Origin: Pegoplata infirma
Lineage: Eukaryota > Arthropoda > Insecta > Diptera > Anthomyiidae
Reading direction: 5' to 3'
Assembly (NCBI GenBank): GCA_963921195.1
Contig: OY992537.1
Coordinates: forward strand, 99,158,736-99,222,735
Length of the DNA stretch: 64,000 nt
The notes below the pieces were generated by a model. It made no database searches. It saw nothing but the letters and a program-made list of their open reading frames with translations, and was not told the DNA's origin. Position 1 is the first letter of the stretch; the number at the start of each line of letters is the position of its first letter. Below are positions 23,986 through 35,174 of the stretch, piece by piece. The translations under genes and the position numbers were made by a program.

Positions 23986-24183
23986 AAACACACATTATTA
24001 TTAAATTTTTTTTATACCTTCCACTCTAGTGATAGAGGGTGTATATAAGTTTGTCATTCCGTTTGTAACACCTCAAAATAGTGTCCAGATTGAGTTAATA
24101 ATATTATAATATAATAATATTTATAGACATTTTTTAGAACATTTTTTAAAAATACTTCCAAGTCGATTCTTTCAAAGTTCAAA

Positions 24184-24381
24184 CCATAGAGAAACATAGA
24201 GGCGAAGGTGAAAGAAAAAACAATATTGCTATCTTTTTCTAATTTCTCACACGTACGTTGTCGATGTGAATTCATCACACAATACATGTTTACAAGTCGT
24301 ACTTTGTCAACAAATACATGTAAACAAGTTGTACTTTGACAATTCAATTTTTGACGCCTTCGCCTCTATGTTTCTCTATGG
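24184..24381. mobile_element. 198-bp MITE with CCATAGAGAAACATAGAGGC ends and 6-bp duplication
   Basis: Ends CCATAGAGAAACATAGAGGC and complement are flanked by TTCAAA on both sides (24178-24183, 24382-24387). The opposite arm of the host foldback (about 24767-24786) is uninterrupted and has a single TTCAAA, confirming a 6-bp target duplication. The interior repeats ACATGTTTACAAGTCGTACTTTG twice. Confidence 0.7.
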
Positions 24382-24481
24382 TTCAAACATTAAAAATTTA
24401 AAAAAAGTTCAAATAGATTTTAGTCAGTGCTCAAGTAATTTTTCAAACAACCCAAACAAACAGTGAATTTTTTTTTAAGTA

Positions 24482-24686
24482 CAGTAGAAAAAATCCGCAT
24501 TTTTTGACCTTTAATTCTTTTGACCACCAATTTTGTGTAAACAAAGAAAAATTTCAAGTATTTTACTATTTCATTACTATACACTTAGATGTACTAAAAT
24601 TAAAAACCAATAACATATTTTCTTTGTTTACAATAAATTGGTGGTCAAAAGAATTGGAGGTCAAAAAATGTGGATTTTTTCTACTG
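24482..24686. mobile_element. pogo-like 205-bp MITE
   Basis: CAGTAGAAAAAATCC..CATTTTTTGACC and its complement extend for more than 50 bp from each end. The element lies between TA dinucleotides (24480-24481, 24687-24688). CAG..CTG ends with TA duplication fit pogo/Tc1-type MITEs. It sits at the centre of the foldback 24079-24891. Confidence 0.65.
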
Positions 24687-24968
24687 TACTTAAGAAATTT
24701 TGCTGTTTGTTTGGGATGTTGGAAAAATTATTTGAGCACTGAATAAGAATTATTGGACCTTTTTTTAAATTTTAAATGTTTGAACTTGGAAAAAATCGAC
24801 TTGGAAGTATTTTCTAAAAATGTTTATACATAATTTCATTTTCCAGATTGACCCTCGTAGCACATTTATTATTAACTCAATCTGGACACTATCAAGCTTA
24901 AATTATAGCTTGATAAATTACCTACCTACAATTTTTTTATAATAATATACTCGTTTAATAATAATAAC

Positions 24969-25507
24969 TAGGGAAGAGATTTTCATGCACTAAAAATTCG
25001 AAAATATGCGATTAAAATATGCACTAAAAAACCTAAAAATATGCACTAAAAAATAAAATGTGTGAAATAAAAGTATTGTTTTCATTCGAAAAACTTCTTA
25101 AAAAAGCAAAAAATAACACCGGGCTTAAATAGTAACATTTAAAACTTTATATGGGCTGGATTTTTTTTTTTAGAAATTAGGACAATCTATAAAAAAAATT
25201 GAAAAGAAAAAAATATTTTTTCTTATTTTCAAAAAAAAAATTTAAAATTTAAAATAGTTTGTGAAACAAATAAATTTCAATTTGTGTTTTTGCTAATTTA
25301 TATCAAAATATGCAAAAATATGCACTTAATACTTGGAAATATGCACAATATATGCACTTAAAACCAAAATATGCATTTTAACCAAAATATGCAAAAACAA
25401 ATCGATGCTATTTTAAAGCAAATTTCTGGATTCGGAAAGATAATCGGTCCAAATCGTGTTTAGACTATCGACAAAAAACATGCATTTGCATAGAAATCTC
25501 ATCCCTA
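24969..25507. mobile_element. hAT-like element rich in ATATGCACTAAAAA, perfect 8-bp duplication
   Basis: TAGGGAAGAGATTTTCATGCA at the left and TGCATAGAAATCTCATCCCTA at the right are inverted repeats flanked by ATAATAAC on both sides (24961-24968, 25508-25515). The interior repeats AATATGCACTAAAAA(C/A). The same family bounds 48248-51346. No transposase. Confidence 0.75.
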
Positions 25508-26039
25508 ATAATAACGTTTAGTATTATTAACTTTGTCTTTAACAAATTGCATCTACTATAAAAAAGTCTCCAATGTATTGTCGCCCACTGTATAATCATG
25601 ATCCTCGATCGATTTTAAGACGATCTAGCGATGTCCGTCCGTTCGTCCGTCCGCCTGTTGAAAACACTCTTACAAAATTACTTAACAGAGCATTTTTGTC
25701 AGTCAGACATATTTTACACTAAAAAAAATTACACTCGAAAAAAATTTTTACACTCAAAAAAAATATTAGTAAATTATTTTCTTTTTTACAAAAATGACAA
25801 AAACAAAGTTTTTTACTCAAAATAAAATATTTCTAATCAAAACTGTTAGTTTTTTCACATTAAAAAATTTACTTTCCTTTAAAAAAGGCATTGTGGAGGG
25901 TATTCATAGATTCGGCCAAGTCGAATTTAATTTGAATACTTGATTTATTTTTTTAATTTTTGAAAAATGCAATACTTTGAATGCTTGGTGCCACGAGTTA
26001 ATTTAATACGATTGTTCTCAAATTTGTACCACATAAGTC

Positions 26040-26260
26040 AAAAAAAATAAAAAAATTTACACTCGAAAAAAATTTTGCACTCAAAAAAAAAAATATTAGT
26101 AAATTATTTTCATTTTTACAAAAATGACAAAAAAAAGTTTTTTACTCAAAATAAAATATTTCTAATCAAAACTGTTAGTTTTTTTCACATTAAAAAATTT
26201 ACTTTCCTTAAAAAAATGTATTCATAAATTCGGCCAAGTCGAATTTAACGTTTATACTTT
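26040..26260 (+). mobile_element. Second copy of a DINE-1 3' end, near-tandem
   Basis: Closely repeats 25725-25940 (TTACACTCGAAAAAAATTTT.., TTTTTACTCAAAATAAAATATTTC, ATTCGGCCAAGTCGAATTTAA) but lacks the GTGGAGGG block. A local duplication of the 3' half of the preceding DINE-1 is the simplest reading. Confidence 0.5.
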
Positions 26261-26419
26261 TTTTTTAAATTTTCAAAAATCTAAAACTTTGAATGCTGGG
26301 CGACACGAGTTAATTTAATACGATTGTTCTCAAATTTGTACCACATAAGTCTTAAGCCTAGGAAAGTTAAAATTTTCCCGGACATTCAAAATCGGTAAAA
26401 AAAAACTTTTTTGTCATAA

Positions 26420-27530
26420 AAAAAAAAAAATGCCTCTCTAATACAACACTTTTACAGTTGGTAAGCAATTAATGTCATCATCATATAATTTGTGAACTTT
26501 AAACAATTTTATTTTATTTTTTTTCTTAAGAAACTATGAATAGTTTTTAACTTCACACTTTTATGCTTCTTCAAATTTGTTGAAAATTTTATCTTACAAA
26601 TTTTATGCGAATACATGTTTTTAATATTTTTACTCAGAATCTGACACTTTTTCTACGTATGGGAAAAATGTCTTAGGTTTTAAGAGGCTGCTGAGGCTTT
26701 ACATTCTGAATTGTATAAATGAAAAATTTAAATTTAACTTCTCACTTGTATTTTTTGTTTAATTATATATTTTTTTTTTAAATTTACAAAAATTTTTCGA
26801 GAATTTTAAATTAAAATTATTTTTGATAACAAACTTAAGCGTAATTTTTTTTTTGAGTGTAGAGAATCGAAAATGCATTGAAAAAAAATCGATCGAAATT
26901 TAATTTTTTTTTAATTTTACAAATTTACAAGTTTTTTTTTACAAAAAATATCTAGCAAATTCAAAAGAATTCTTTGTAAGTTTTATTGCGCCAAAAAACT
27001 TAAAATGTACAATTTTATTGGTAAAATGTTTGTAAAATTACAAAAAAGCTTTTAGCAGATTTTTTTGCTGATATGAATATTTTAAGAAAATTCTCTGTCA
27101 TTCAGTTTAGAAAATAACAAAAAAATGTCAGCAATTTTACTGATTCTATTTGCTGAATTTCAACAACTTTCTCTGCTGATTTCATCTAGATAATCAAGAC
27201 AGTTATTTAGCAAACCGAGTCTGCTAAAATCAGCAGATTTCTCATATGACTTTGAATGGATGAATTTTTAGCAGCTTTTTCTGCTGATTGGATAGAGAAT
27301 TTATTTAGAGAAGATTTTTGGTTTCATATTTCTATGCATTGCAGGCTGCATCTTTATCTATCTACTCCAATTAACTAGAAAGTTGCAAAACTATTAAATA
27401 TTGCTTTTCATTATTTGAAAATTAATTACAAAATTTATTGATAATACTTTGTAAATTTCAGAAAACTAATTTCTATAAATTAGCCTTAATATTTTTTTTT
27501 ATCAACTGCATGGAATCTTTTTATATATAT
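26420..27530. other. Gene-free region with AGCAGA-type repeat module
   Basis: 27050-27300 repeats AGCAGATTTTTTTGCTG.. TTCTCTGTCATTCAGTTT.. ATTTTACTGATTCTRTTTGCTGA, matching the centre of H1 (12765-12900), with relatives at 17430-17605 and 55500-55640. 26850-26865 is an orphan TTTTTTGAGTGTA end. The rest shows no repeat partner or gene. Confidence 0.4.
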
Positions 27531-27752
27531 AGGGCATTTCATATCAAATTTCCAGATAAAATTCAATCATTTTTATAGTTTTGACGTGCTGAGTACAAAT
27601 ATCAAGAAAATTCTGAAACCGGTCATTTGAAATTTGTCAAAAAATTTCCAAAAATGGCGTTTTTCTACGTTGCAGATTAAAAAAAAAAAATTTTTTTTTT
27701 TTTCCATTAACTGTTTCATAAAAATTGAGATAAACTTAAATTATAACCTTCA

Positions 27753-27832
27753 CTCTAGTGATAGAGGGTATATAAAAGTTTGCCATTCCGTTTGTAACAT
27801 CTCGAAATATTGGTCTAGGGCCCCATAAAGTA
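27753..27832 (+). mobile_element. DINE-1 5' end fragment
   Basis: TATAACCTTCACTCTAGTGA.. GTCTAGGGCCCCATAAAGT, cut at the start of the GGGGCATTCC element. The right flank of that element (34390 on) restarts within the same DINE-1 region, so the first about 70 bp are present twice. This implies two DINE-1 copies or a local duplication. Confidence 0.6.
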
Positions 27833-29638
27833 TATGGGGCATTCCATGTCAAACCGGAATTTACAAAAAATAAAAAAAATTTTATGGGGACCGCCTTAAT
27901 AGTTAAAGATAGGGGGTAGGTGTGTTCAGAGAAAATTTTTGGACTAAAAAAATATTGTGGGTCGGTCATACATTTTGTTGCTCTAAGGGCACTATTAGGG
28001 CAGTTAGAGCTCTTGGAGCAAATTTTAAAAAATGTCGTTTTGTGTGGGAGCCCCCTATGAAATTGGAGATAGGGTATTAGTTTGTTCAAAGGAAATGTTA
28101 AAACGTAAAAATTAATGGGGATCGGTCTTAAAAATGACTACTCTATGATGCACCATTGGAGCAGTAGAAATGATTTTAAGGTTCGACAATTACAAAAAAT
28201 TAAAAAAAAAAATAGTACACTCAAAAAAAAAAGTTTGTAAAATTACAAGTAAAAGGTCTTGTAATTCTGTTTTACTAATATTTTTGTCTTTTTACAAAAA
28301 TTGTTGTATTTTTAATAAAACGAAAACTACAGTTTGCATTGTAATTTTACTATAATACGTTGGTAAATTTATTTTACAAATTTTTTAGGTAAATTTACAA
28401 AAAAGTGAATTATTTTACAAATTAAAAAAATATTACAAGGTGTTTAGTTTTTTTACACAAGAAAGCTGTAATTGTACAACAAAATTTTACTTGATGTTAT
28501 TAAGTTTCTACCAAAAAGATGTTTTATTACAAAAATTTTTTTTTTATAGATCGTTTACAAGGTTTTCAGTTTTAAGTTCCGGACACAAAAATTTTTCAAC
28601 TAATTGTAAGCTTTAGCAAAAAAATTGAATTTGTACACCATTTTTTGGTAATTTGCGTAAAGTAAAATACCACAATTTTTATGTGTTTCTACTACATAAT
28701 TGTTCTAGTTTTTTTTTGTATTTTTACCATTTTTTTGGTAATTTTACCATATTTTTTTGGTATATTTTTTTAAATTTGGCACCTAAAATGTCAATAAAAA
28801 GTTGCCAATTATGAAAAATTTAGTTTTTCTTATTTTAACAGGTACTTAAACATCCAATCTACAATATCCAAAAATTATTAAATTACGATTTTTTAAAAAT
28901 ACTTGTGAAAATAAATAAAAATTAAAAAAAAATTGTTATTTTTTGACTAATTTTTCTTGAAAATATAAGAAATTTCTTGTGTAGCCTCCTTCGCAATTCT
29001 CATATGTTCTACTTAAGAAAAACGAAATGTCAACAAAAAATAAAAAAGTGCAGTGTTATACATTAAAAAGTATGTTAAAAGTGTTCAAGTGAAAAAAAAA
29101 ATCATTTCAGGTTGTTAAAGTGCTACTCCAGCTGCCGAAGAAGGAAAAATAAGATGCACCAATGGAAAACAACCTTTACATTTACAAAACAAATATGTAA
29201 ATACACCAAATTTTTTGTAAATTTTTGTAAATATGAAAATTTAAAAAACAAAATTGTATACTTACGAAAAAAGTTGTAATTTTACAAAAATGAAGTAGAA
29301 AATACAAAAACAATATTGTAAATTTACAAACTTTTTGGTTAAACTACTGTTTTTATGGCCAGAAAATTAGAAAAAATGGTATATATACAATCAAAATTGT
29401 AAATTTACCACTTTTTATTGTAAATATACATGTTTTGTGCCATAAAAAACCGTAGTTTAACCAAACAATTTGTAAATTTACAATTTTGGTTTTTGATTTT
29501 TATACCCTCCACTCTGGTGATAGAGGGTATATATAAGTTTGTCATTCCGTATGTAACACATTGAAATATTGGTTTAGGACCCCATAAAGTATATATATTC
29601 ATGATCCTTGATCGATTTTAAGTCGATCTAGCGATGTC

Positions 29639-29670
<32 letters not shown>

Positions 29671-30324
29671 CGTCTGTCTGTCTGTCTGTTGAAATCACGT
29701 TTTTGGCAATACTCCGAAACCGATTTAAACGCATGGGGTACCAAAAGTTGCGTAATTTTCCCAGGCAAAAACTCCTGTATTTTTTTTTTAAATCGGTTAA
29801 GTATTTTAAAAGTTATGAGCGAATTACTAAAAAACACAATTTTTTTTTCAACATAACCCTAATTTAACTCATATTTTGTGTGATACATAAGAAAGAAAAC
29901 GGAAATGAAAAAAAAAAAACTGAGAGAAAGGAAATAAATCTTTACAAAAAAGCTTTAAAATATGTAAAACAAAATCTAAATTTAATTAAAAAAAAGTTCG
30001 TTAAGTAATAATAAAAAAATTAATAGTTATTTTTATATAGCATGTGTGTGTGTGTGTCCATTTTTTGCTTCGTCATATTAACGGGGTTGCCAGACTTTTT
30101 TTTGGCCTTGTCGCCAAACCGGATGTAAAATATCGCCAAAATTCAATTTTTTTCAGATTTCTTAAAAAAAAAAAATATTTCATTTAAAAAAATAAATTTT
30201 GTTAAATAATAAAATACAGAAATAAACTTTATGGCAAAAATCGCCCAAATCCGGAAAATTTATATATATAAAAGAGTAATATGACTGACTGACATACTCA
30301 TTCATCATCGCCCAGCCCAAACCG

Positions 30325-31225
30325 CTGAAGTTAGAGACTCGAAATTTGGACTGTAGTTTGACCTTCCGGAATAAAGATCCACTAAGGCTGGATTTTTGCC
30401 AATGTTGATTCTAAGGGGGTAAAAAGGGTAAAAAAACTGTACTTTTGGTACTTTTAATATCTCCCGATATAATGGTCATAGAGACTTGAAATTTGGACTG
30501 TATGTTACCCTCCCGCAATAAAGATCCACTATGGCTGGAGTTTAGCCAATGGTAAGGGCGTAAAAATGGTAAAAAACTGTACTTTTGGTACTTTTTAAAT
30601 CTTCTGATATAATGATCATAGAGACTTGAAATTTGGACTGTATGTTCACCTCCCGGAATATAGATCCATTAAGGCTGGATTTTTGCCAGTGTTAATTCTA
30701 AGGGGGTCAAAAGGGTAAACAACAGTACTTTTGGTGCTTTTTATATTTCCTGAAATAATGGTCATAGAAACTTGAAATTTGGACAGTATGTTCACATTCT
30801 GGAATATAGATCCAGTACGGCTGGATTATTGCCAATGTTGATTCTAAGGGGGTAAAAAGGGTAAAAATCTGTACTTTGGTACCTTTTATATTTCCTTAAA
30901 AAAATGTCACATAGACTTGAAATTTGGACTGTATGTTCACCTCCCGGAATATAGATCCCATAAGGCTGGGTTTTTGCCAATGATGATTCTAGTAGGGTAA
31001 AAAGGGCAAAAATATGTACTTTTGTTACATTTTATATTTCCTTAAATAATGGTACTAGAAAATTGAAATTTGCAATGTCGGTTCACCTCCCGGAAAAAAG
31101 ATTCACTAAGGCGCGGGTTTTGCCAATGTTAATTCTACGGGGGTAAAAAAGTTCTTTTGGTACTTTTTTTTTTATTTACTAATATAATGGTTATTCAAAC
31201 TTGAAATTAGGAATGTAGGATCCTT
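30325..31225 (+). repeat. About 145-bp tandem array inside the DINE-1
   Basis: Six diverged units, each containing GACTTGAAATTTGGACTGTA, CTCCCGGAATA(T/A)AGATCC, AAGGCTGGATTTTTGCCAATG, TTCTAAGGGGGTAAAAAGGG and GTACTTTTGGTAC. Unit starts are near 30361, 30506, 30646, 30791, 30941 and 31085. The last block of each unit (GTACTTTT..TATA) resembles the 16-bp unit that follows. Confidence 0.65.
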
Positions 31226-31274
31226 TAGTGAAGTAAAACATTCTGGAACAAGTACGTTCCGAAAATTCTGTACC

Positions 31275-31915
31275 GTTTTCAAAAAGTACATTTTATAAAA
31301 AGAACCTTTTATAAAAAGTACCTTTTATAAAAAGTACCTTTTATAAAAAGTTCCTTTTATAAAAAGTACCTTTTATAAAAAGTACCTTTTATAAAAAGTA
31401 CCTTTTATAAAAAGTACCTTTTATAAAAAGTACCTTTTATAAAAAGTACCTTTCATAAAAAGTACCTTTTATAAAAAGTACCTTTTATAAAAAGTACCTT
31501 TTATAAAAAGTACCTTTTATAAAAATACCCTTTATAAAAATACCCTTTATAAAAAGTGCCTTTTATAAAAAGTACCTTTTATAAAAAGTACCTTTTATAA
31601 AAAGTACCTTTTATAAAAATACCCTTTATAAAAAGTACCTTTTATAAAAAGTACCTTTTATAAAAAGTACCTTTTATAAAAAGTACCTTTTATAAAAAGT
31701 ACCTTTTATAAAAAGTACCTTTTATAAAAAGTACCTTTTATAAAAAGTACCTTTTATAAAAAGTACCTTTTATAAAAAGTACCTCTAATAAAAAGTACCT
31801 TTTATAAAAAGTAACTTTTATAAAAAGTACCTTTTATAAAAAGTACCTTTTATAAAAAGTACCTTTCATTAAAAGTACCTTTTATAAAAAGTACCTTTTA
31901 TTAAAAGTACCGAAA
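31275..31915 (+). repeat. 16-bp minisatellite TTTTATAAAAAGTACC, about 40 units
   Basis: Nearly uninterrupted 16-bp repeats; variants include 13-bp units (ATAAAAATACCCTTT at 31525-31550) and single substitutions. Each unit is close to its own complement (GTAC and TTTTATAAAA are palindromes). It lies just inside the 3' end of the DINE-1. Confidence 0.8.
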
Positions 31916-32502
31916 GTACACTTTTGGTACTTTTTTATTTCCTGAGGTATAAATAAAACAAACTTTTTTGTTTTTTAAATCATCACCTTGGTGGAGGGTA
32001 TTTAAAGATTCGGCACAGCCGAATATAGCTTTCTTACTTGTTCTACTTTATTTTGTAAATTTACAACTTTTTTTGAAAGTTTACAATTTTTTTTTTGTAA
32101 ATTTTATTTTTTTTTGCAAATTTACAATTTTTATTGTAAATATACGTGTTTTTCAATCTTTTTTTGCGGTAAAAACAGTAGTTTAACCAAATAATTTGTT
32201 AATCTACAATTTATTTTTTTCATTTTCTATTTTTTATTTGTAAAATAACAACCTTTTTCTGTAAGTTTACAATTTTGATTTGTAAAATAACAAAATTTTT
32301 TGTAAATTTACAAAAAAAATGTTCACCTCGAAGTTAATATTTTACAAAAAAAAATTGTGAATTTACATTTTCTTTTGTTAAATCAATTTACAAATTATCC
32401 CCGTAACATTACGGGGATTCTTGCTAGTACATATTTTACAAAACCTGCCCCGTAAAATCACGGGGATTTTATGTCATTTTACAAACTTTTTTTTTGAGTG
32501 TA

Positions 32503-32639
32503 GCGATTTTTAAGTTTTAAAATTTAAATCTCATTTTTGAAAATGTTTGTACTCTTCGAATTTTTTAAAATCTTTTTTTGTAAAACTTCTATCGATTCTA
32601 CAAATGTTTTGCCCAGGAGGATCGTAGGATAACGATAAT
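32503..32639 (-). other. Inverted internal segment of the GGGGCATTCC element
   Basis: This 137-bp stretch (CGATTTTTAAGTTTTAAAATT..GGAGGATCGTAGGATAACG) corresponds to 50557-50698 of the sister foldback but in reverse orientation relative to its flanks at 27836-28215 and 34309-34389. Both ends fall exactly at the TA sites of E2 and E3. Confidence 0.6.
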
Positions 32640-32641
32640 TA

Positions 32642-34306
32642 CACTCAAAAAAAAAAGTTTGTAAAATGACATAAATTCCCCGTGATTTTACGGGGCAGGT
32701 TTTGTAAAATATGTACTAGCAAGAATCCCCGTAATGTTACGGGGATAATTTGTAAATTGATTTAACAAAAAAATTACGGGGAGAAAGTGTAAATTTACAA
32801 TTTTTTTTTTGTAAAATATTATTGTAGACTTACAAAAAAAGTTGTAAATTTACGAAATAAAGTAGAAAATCAAAAAAATAAAATTGTAAATTTACAAATT
32901 GTTTGGTTTAACTACAGTTTTTTATGGCAAAAAACTTGTATATTTACAGTAAAAAGTGGTAAATTTACAATTTTTATTGTAAATATACCATTTTTTCTTA
33001 TTTTTTTGCCGTAAAAACAGTAGTTTAACCAAATAATTTGTAAATTTACAATATTGTTTTTGTATTTTCTACTTTATTTTTGTAAAATTACAACTTTTTC
33101 TGTAAGTATACAATTTTGTTTTCTAAACTTTCATATTTGTTTTGTAAATTTACAAAAAATTTGGTACATTTACATATTGGTTTTGTAAATTTAAAGGTTT
33201 TTTCCATTGGTGCATCTTATTTTTCCTTCTTCGGCAGCTGAAGTAGCACTTTAACAACCTGAAATGATTTTTTTTTACTTGAACACTTTTAACAAACTTT
33301 TTAGAGTATAACACTGCACTTTTTTATTTTTTTTCGGAATTTCGTTTTTCTTAAGTAGAACATATGAGAATTGCAAAGGAGGCTACACAAGAAATTTCTT
33401 ATATTTTCAAGAAAAACTAGTCAAAAATATTACCTTTTTTTCGAATTTTTAATTATTTTAGCAAAGTATTTTTGAAAAATTATAAAAAAAAAATTTGGAT
33501 ATTGTAGATTGGACGTTTAAGTACCTGATAAAATAAGAAAAAACTTAATTTTTCATAATTGACAGCTTTTGATTGACATTTTAGTGCCAGATTTAAAAAA
33601 AAGTACCATTAAAATATGGTAAAATTACCAAAAAATGGTAAAAATACAAACAAAAAAACTAGAACAATAATATAGTAAAAACATATAAAAATTGTGGTAT
33701 TTTACTTAAAGCAAGTTACCAAAAAATTGTCTTAATATTAAATTTTTTTGATAAAGCTTACAACTAATTGAAAAATGTTTGTATCCGGAACTTAAAAAAT
33801 TTTTAAAATTTTTTTATGAAATTTTTTATTTATAAAAAATAATTTTTAACAAAATATGGACTTAGAAAATTTTTGCGTCTTCTATTGTTGCATAATTATT
33901 TTTCAATACAAATCTTTGTTTAATTACATTTTTTTGTGTCAAAATACTAAAAAACTTGTAAACTAAAAAATCTTGAAAAAAAAATTGTTTGTAATAAAAC
34001 ATTTTTTGGTAGAAAGACTAAATACTTTCAAATAAAATGTTGTTGTACAATTACAATTTTCTTGTGTAAAACAGCTAAACACCTTGTAATTTTTTTTTTT
34101 AATTTGTAAAATAATTATTTTTTTTGTTAATTTACCTAAAAAAATTGTTAAATAAATTTACCAACATATTATAGTAAAATTACAAAGCGCACGGTAGTTT
34201 TTATTTTATTAAAAATACAAGAATTTTTGTAAATAGACAAAAATATTAGTAAAATAGAATTACAAGACCTTTCGCTTGTAATTTTACAAACTTTTTTTTT
34301 TGAGTG
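32642..34306. mobile_element. CACTC element E3, uninterrupted 1.66-kb copy
   Basis: Complete copy of the E family between TA dinucleotides (32640-32641, 34307-34308), same orientation as E1. It is the best reference for the family. CCCCGTAATGTTACGGGG palindromes lie near the left end. AAACAGTAGTTTAACCAAATAA (33016) is the empty site for C2, and AAGTAGAAAATCAAAAA (32862) is the empty site for the DINE-1 in E2. The conserved core lies at 33205-33400. No transposase. Confidence 0.7.
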
Positions 34307-35174
34307 TACTAATTTTTAAAAATTCGATAATCTAAAAAAATCTAGAAAATAAAAAATTTCAAAGTGTCCGATTTGACATGGAATGCCCCATATATAAGTA
34401 TGTCATTCCGTTTGTAACACCTCGAAATATTGGTCTAGGACCCCATTTAGTAAATATATTCATGACCCTCGATCGATTTTAAAACGATCTAGCGATGTCC
34501 TTCCATCCATCGGTATGTCTTTTGAAAACACGCTTACTTTTGAAAGACTTTACGGAGGCTTTTGAAGTTTGGCATATATGTTGGGCATTTACCTGGTCAG
34601 GTTGGTATTGCAATCCAGCGAAATCGGTCCAGTGGTTCATAAGTTATGAGCAAAAGACTAAATTTGAGCAAGGGTTTTTTTCGTGAATTTACGTGATAAA
34701 AACCACGCTAACTTTCGAAAGGCAATTCTGAGGATGCTAAAGTTTAGCATATATACTTGTCTTTCCCCTGGCCTGGTTCGTATTAAATTTCAGTCAAATT
34801 GGTCCAGTGGTTCAAAAATTATTAGTAAAATCGTGAATTTCAGATTAGTTTCACCTTAAATTCACGTGTTGGAAACCCGTTAAACATGTTTTAAAAACAT
34901 TGTTATGCCACAAAAATATTTTACAACGTATTTTTGTCGCTCAAAAATATTTTTATACTTAAAAAAGAAATACTCTCGAAAAAAATTTTACACTCAAAAA
35001 AAAAATTTGCACTGAAAAAAACTAAGTAATTTTTTTTTTTAAATTCCCGGTGAAAAATGTTCGTATATAGAAACATATACGAGGATATATGCCCAGCCAG
35101 AAAAATACGGTGGGGCCTACATTGGCAAAGCGTTGTAACCGGTACAACAAACGTTGGCAAAACATCCGTTCTAC

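Larger units (their letters stand above)
24079..24891. mobile_element. Foldback MITE with TAGTGTCCAGATTGAGTTAA ends
   Basis: TAGTGTCCAGATTGAGTTAA and its exact complement bound 813 bp. Inner arm matches continue, for example AACAACCCAAACAAACAG (24445) against CTGTTTGTTTGGGATGTT (24703). The left arm is interrupted by a 198-bp element (24184-24381) and the centre by a pogo-like MITE (24482-24686). No open frame of note. Confidence 0.6.
24013..25943 (+). mobile_element. DINE-1/Helentron-like element, split by insertions
   Basis: The 5' part (TATACCTTCCACTCTAGTGA..GTCATTCCG, 24013-24078) is followed after insertions by the core (CATGATCCTCGATCG..AGCGATG(TCCG)n, 25595-25660) and the 3' end (GTGGAGGGTATTC..ATTCGGCCAAGTCGAAT, 25893-25943). 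Its 3' half carries several ACACTCAAAAAAA-like stretches, as in 40147-41115. The intervening 1.5 kb consists of a foldback, a hAT element and some unassigned bases. Confidence 0.6.
29501..32042 (+). mobile_element. DINE-1/Helentron-like element with two internal tandem arrays
   Basis: TATACCCTCCACTCTGGTGA at 29501, core ..AGCGATG(TCCG/TCTG)n at 29632-29690, and a 3' end GGTGGAGGGTATTTAAAG + ATTCGGCACAGCCGAAT hairpin + CTTACTTGTT ending at 32042. At 2.5 kb it is about three times the usual size here. The extra length includes a GACTGACTGACATACTCATTCATC / CAGCCCAAACCGCTGAAGTT block (30285-30345), a 145-bp array and a 16-bp array. Sister element E3 has the uninterrupted site (GATTTTCTACTTT reading), placing the insertion within a run of T. 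Confidence 0.7.
28218..32500. mobile_element. CACTC element E2 (opposite orientation to E1 and E3)
   Basis: CACTCAAAAAAAAAAGTTTG at 28218 and its complement ending at 32500 lie between TA dinucleotides (28216-28217, 32501-32502). Here the CCCCGTAATGTTACGGGG end is at the right, so it is reversed relative to E1 and E3. A DINE-1 (29501-32042) occupies its middle; without it E2 is about 1.74 kb, similar to E3. It carries the conserved core at 28975-29165. Confidence 0.65.
27836..34389. mobile_element. GGGGCATTCC foldback element, rearranged copy
   Basis: GGGGCATTCCATGTCAAACC at the left and GTTTGACATGGAATGCCCC-like sequence at the right (..GATTTGACATGGAATGCCCC) match the ends of 49049-50993. 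Compared with that copy most of the left arm is missing, the right arm is split by E2 and E3, and the segment between them is inverted. The 117-codon minus frame here (27736-28089) is the relative of frames in both arms of 49049-50993. Confidence 0.65.

Noticed and set aside
25240..25400. Repeated ATATGCA as a bacterial-type operator or origin iterons
   Set aside because: Context is a hAT-like element in a fly genome; these are subterminal repeats.
29628..29867. Opposing frames of repeated SVCLSVCLSV / RQTDRQTD (also 35605, 40280, 47570, 59700)
   Set aside because: They are read-through of the (GTCC/GTCT)n core of DINE-1-like elements.
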